64,000 bases of DNA from Puffinus mauretanicus (Eukaryota; Chordata; Aves; Procellariiformes; Procellariidae): contig JAJKFH010000107.1 in NCBI GenBank assembly GCA_023333565.1, positions 102,560 to 166,559 on the forward strand. The letters run 5' to 3'. Below, in pieces: positions 61,168-64,000 of the stretch (position 1 is its first letter; every line of letters begins with the position of its first letter). The position numbers and the translations under genes are program-made. The notes beneath the pieces are model-generated. The model had not been told where the DNA came from. It did no database searches and was given only the letters and a program-made list of their open reading frames with translations.

Positions 61168-61300
61168 CTCTGAGTTTTCCCTGGCAGCGGCGGGGGCCTG
61201 GGGGGCTCCAACTCCATCTCCCGACTCGGCAGCGGCTCCTGCTCCCTGTCGCAGGCTCCCCCGGTGCTGGCCATGGAACCGCCGGCAATCGCCTCGCACA
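61168..61300 (-). other. PEAK3: Candidate 5' exon of PEAK3
   Basis: On the minus strand a GC-rich segment ends ACTCAGAG with donor GTAACA (exon end 61168). The PEAK3 start exon has an acceptor (CTCGTGCAG) with exon start 60349, 12 bp before its ATG, so a spliced leader is required. This segment is the nearest plausible one. It contains an ATG at 61274-61272 that is out of frame with PEAK3. The exon's 5' edge is not defined. Confidence 0.4.
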
Positions 61301-61309
61301 ACTTGCTGC

Positions 61310-63510
61310 AACCCCGCTCACAGGAGGATGTTCTTTCAAAAACCTCCTTCTTGCAAGTCTAAAGGAAGCTGGAGGCTTGGCCTCGCTCCCCGGCAGCCCC
61401 CGGCACTGCTCCGGGGCCGCACGCTGCCCGCAGAGGCTCCTGCTGCTGCCGCAGTAATTGCATCGCCTTTGGTGCAACCTGTTGCAATGGGTTTGCTTCC
61501 CCCGAGCTGCTCGTGGAGGCTTCGCACTCCTCCTCCCCGGCTGCTTTCTGGATGGCAGCTGTATTGAAGGGGGGGATTTCCGTGCTAACCCCCCCCCAAA
61601 ACCACCTAATCAATTCCCTGCTCTCCAGGTTGTGTTACTCTAGAGGGATGATTGGCGAGGTGGAATTTTTTTTGTTTTCTTCAGTGTGTTTTGCTGGGAT
61701 TTCCTGCAGCCGTTGCACAAGAAGAGCCCAGTCATTAGAAAACACTTTTTTTTCTCCCAGAGCTTTACAGGCGCTGAGAGAGCATGAAGCAACACGGCTC
61801 AGCTGCTGAAAAAAAACCCGCCAACCATGTCTCTCCCCTCCAGGTACAGTTGCTCTTTTAACACGCTAAACCCCCAAATATTTTAATATCTCCTCCCTTC
61901 TATTCAGTCTTTGAACTAATACGCAAATAACTAATGGCACTCATTAGCAATTGGCCTGGGTGGGTGGGTGAGCCCCTCTGCCGAGAGCTGTGGGAAGCCA
62001 GCAGATTGCTCCTGGGAGCACCGAGGCGGGGATGAGAGGCGTTGCGGGACGTGGATTAGCATGAAGAAAGTGGAAACATCCACCAGATTGCCGCCATTTG
62101 AGCTGGACCACCCATCCCCAGCGGCGGGGCGGGCGGCCGTGGGACCGCGCACCTCTCCCGGGTTTTGGGGGCCGGTTTGGGGCTCAGCGGGTGCCCATGA
62201 GCCTGCGAGGAGCTCACCAGCCTCGGCGGTTTCCTCGCTGTGTATTTTGCAATCCGTATTTCCCAGCCAAGACCAAGCAAGCCGGTAGGTTTGCATCTGT
62301 TTGCCCGCGGTGCTTGCCAAGGGCCGTTTCTGCGGTGCCGAGGCCGTATGCTAGAGCTGATAAAAATACATGTTGGGGCTGAGTCATGTTTGAATCCGGC
62401 ACTAGCTCAGCCAGGATGTGCGAGACTTTGGGAGATGACAACCTGCACCAGGTCCTTCCCAGCTGCTGCCTGCTTCGCTGCAGGGCTGCAGCCCATCCCT
62501 GCCCAGCAGCGAGGCTTGGCTTGGTGTTGCTCCCTCAACATGTCATCTAGGGCTAGAATGCTGTAAAAATAAAGAATATAAATGGAGCATTTAAGATTCA
62601 GTGGGATCCTGGGCTTATTGATGTTGTTCAGCGATGGGGTCAATGTCTGTCCCTCGTCCCAGTAATTCATTTAAGTTAATGACTATACAACAAACTGTTT
62701 TAAGCATCAGTTAATCTATTAGAAGCATCAATATTTTTCCCTAATGAGTAATGTTATCTTCAAGATAAACCAGAGACCATTAGGAATAAAAGTACAGAAT
62801 TAATACTATGAATGTGACCCCACCGAGCTAGAGAGAGGTGGCACGAGCGGGGCAGGCAGGAATTGCCTTTTGCAGAAGTATTAGCTGGAAATATCCTGAT
62901 GCCTCTTATTATAATAAAGGAGACAAGGCCAAGTTTAAAAACAACCCGAGCCCTTAAAAAGGACTGTGATTTTTCCATTGCAGGACTAGTAAGCAAATGC
63001 TGATTTGCTTGTCCAAGCTACGGGGCACCCCTGAATCCATCGGTTTCAGCTAAAGCAGCTGCAGGACAGCCATGGCAATTGCAGTCTCTGGTCCAGGGGG
63101 TGCTGAGCCCTTTGCACCCCCCGAGCTGCACAGGGTGGGATTTGGGGACCGCAGGGAAGTATTACTTAGCCAAAGGCTTTTTAATTTGTAAGGAAATTGG
63201 TTTCTCTTCCCAGTGGGAGATACGATCTTTAAATGCACCACCTGGAAAATTGCATTTTTCTAATTGTCTTTAATTTTTGGTAGTTTTTTTTTTTTGTTGT
63301 TATTCTCAATATATCACTGCTCCGGGGACTCTCAGCTCAGGACAGGTCGGGCCAGTACCTGTTGGGCGGGGCTGGGCACCAAAACCACCTGAGCTGGTTT
63401 CTCAGCATCTTCAGTTCTGGCAATTCTCATCCCCCCAAAGCTGCTGAAGGAGCAGGTGCACTCAGCCCTGGCTCCCACGGGTGTCCCCGAGGCCATGGTG
63501 CACCCAGGCC
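61310..63510. other. Upstream of PEAK3, no gene seen
   Basis: GC-rich near 61380-61530 and AT-rich further right. LINGO3 is the next gene in human, but no intronless leucine-rich-repeat frame occurs here, so it must lie beyond the window or be absent. Confidence 0.5.
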
Positions 63511-63512
63511 CT

Positions 63513-64000
63513 TCATAGAATCATAGAATCATTAAGGTTGGAAAAGACCTCTAAGATCATCGAGTCCAACTGTCAACCCAACACCACGATGCCCACTAAA
63601 CCATGTCCCTAAGCGCCACATCTACACGTCTTTTAAATACCTCCAGGGATGGTGACTCCACCACTTCCCTGGGCAGCCTGTTCCAAGGCTTACCACTCTT
63701 TCAGTAAAGAAATTTCTCCTAATGTCCAATCTAAACCTCCCCTGGCGCAACTTGAGGCCATTTCCTCTCGTCCTATCGCTGTTACTTGGGAGAAGAGACC
63801 AACCCCCACCTCACTACAACCTCCTTTCAGGTAGTTGTAGAGCGCGATGAGGTCTCCCCTCAGCCTCCTCTTCTCCAGGCTGAACACCCCAGTTCCCTCA
63901 GCCGCTCCTCATCAGACTTGTGCTCCAGGCCCTTCACCAGCTTCGTTGCCCTTGTCTGGACACGCTCCAGCACCTCCATGTCCTTCTTGTAGTGAGGGGC
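63513..64000 (-). mobile_element. CR1 LINE, 5'-truncated or cut by window edge, young
   Basis: Same orientation and subfamily as the copy at 29353, starting with the same TCATAGAATCATAGAATCAT terminal repeat. By eye there are about 30 differences over about 485 bp, so the two inserted independently. The minus strand again encodes the ORF2 C-terminus with a disrupted frame (a deletion near 63690). It reaches the last base of the window. Confidence 0.92.

Overview
This is nuclear DNA from a bird, most likely a neoavian. It carries two 5'-truncated CR1 LINEs ending in the avian ATTCTATG-type terminal repeat. Vertebrate genes with GT-AG introns lie in an order that matches human 19p13.3: PLEKHJ1, SF3A2, AMH, JSRP1, OAZ1, PEAK3. 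GC-rich promoters, short introns and minisatellites suggest a microchromosome; in chicken this block is on chromosome 28 (from knowledge, not searched). All gene calls come from reading spliced frames and recalled family sequence; nothing was searched.

Layout. 208-1231 (-) holds the first two coding exons of PLEKHJ1, which continues left of the window. A CpG-rich divergent promoter with an NRF1 palindrome and ETS sites lies at about 1130-1440, followed by a 41-bp minisatellite at about 1490-1945. SF3A2 (+, 2550-7070) has eight coding exons encoding 315 aa. AMH (+, 9582-15043) has five exons encoding 669 aa, and its second intron is mostly a 22-bp polypyrimidine minisatellite. JSRP1 (-, 16974-19779) converges on AMH; its first coding exon was not found. 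About 27 kb without a recognisable gene follows (22.5-49.4 kb), holding one young CR1, three decayed CR1 relics and possible MIR-like scraps. OAZ1 (+, 50165-53968) has an intact +1 frameshift site and a drawable pseudoknot. PEAK3 (-, 57718-60337, with a possible upstream exon to about 61274) ends the gene content. A second young CR1 begins at 63513 and runs off the right edge.

The genes do not form one pathway. They cover phosphoinositide or membrane binding (PLEKHJ1), U2 snRNP splicing (SF3A2), gonadal TGF-beta-family signalling (AMH), the skeletal muscle triad (JSRP1), polyamine control (OAZ1) and a scaffold pseudokinase (PEAK3). I found no convincing new system. The most unusual structures are the AMH intron 2 array, in which almost every unit looks like a 3' splice site; an aspartate-rich stretch in JSRP1; and a long open second frame across the 5' exons of PEAK3.
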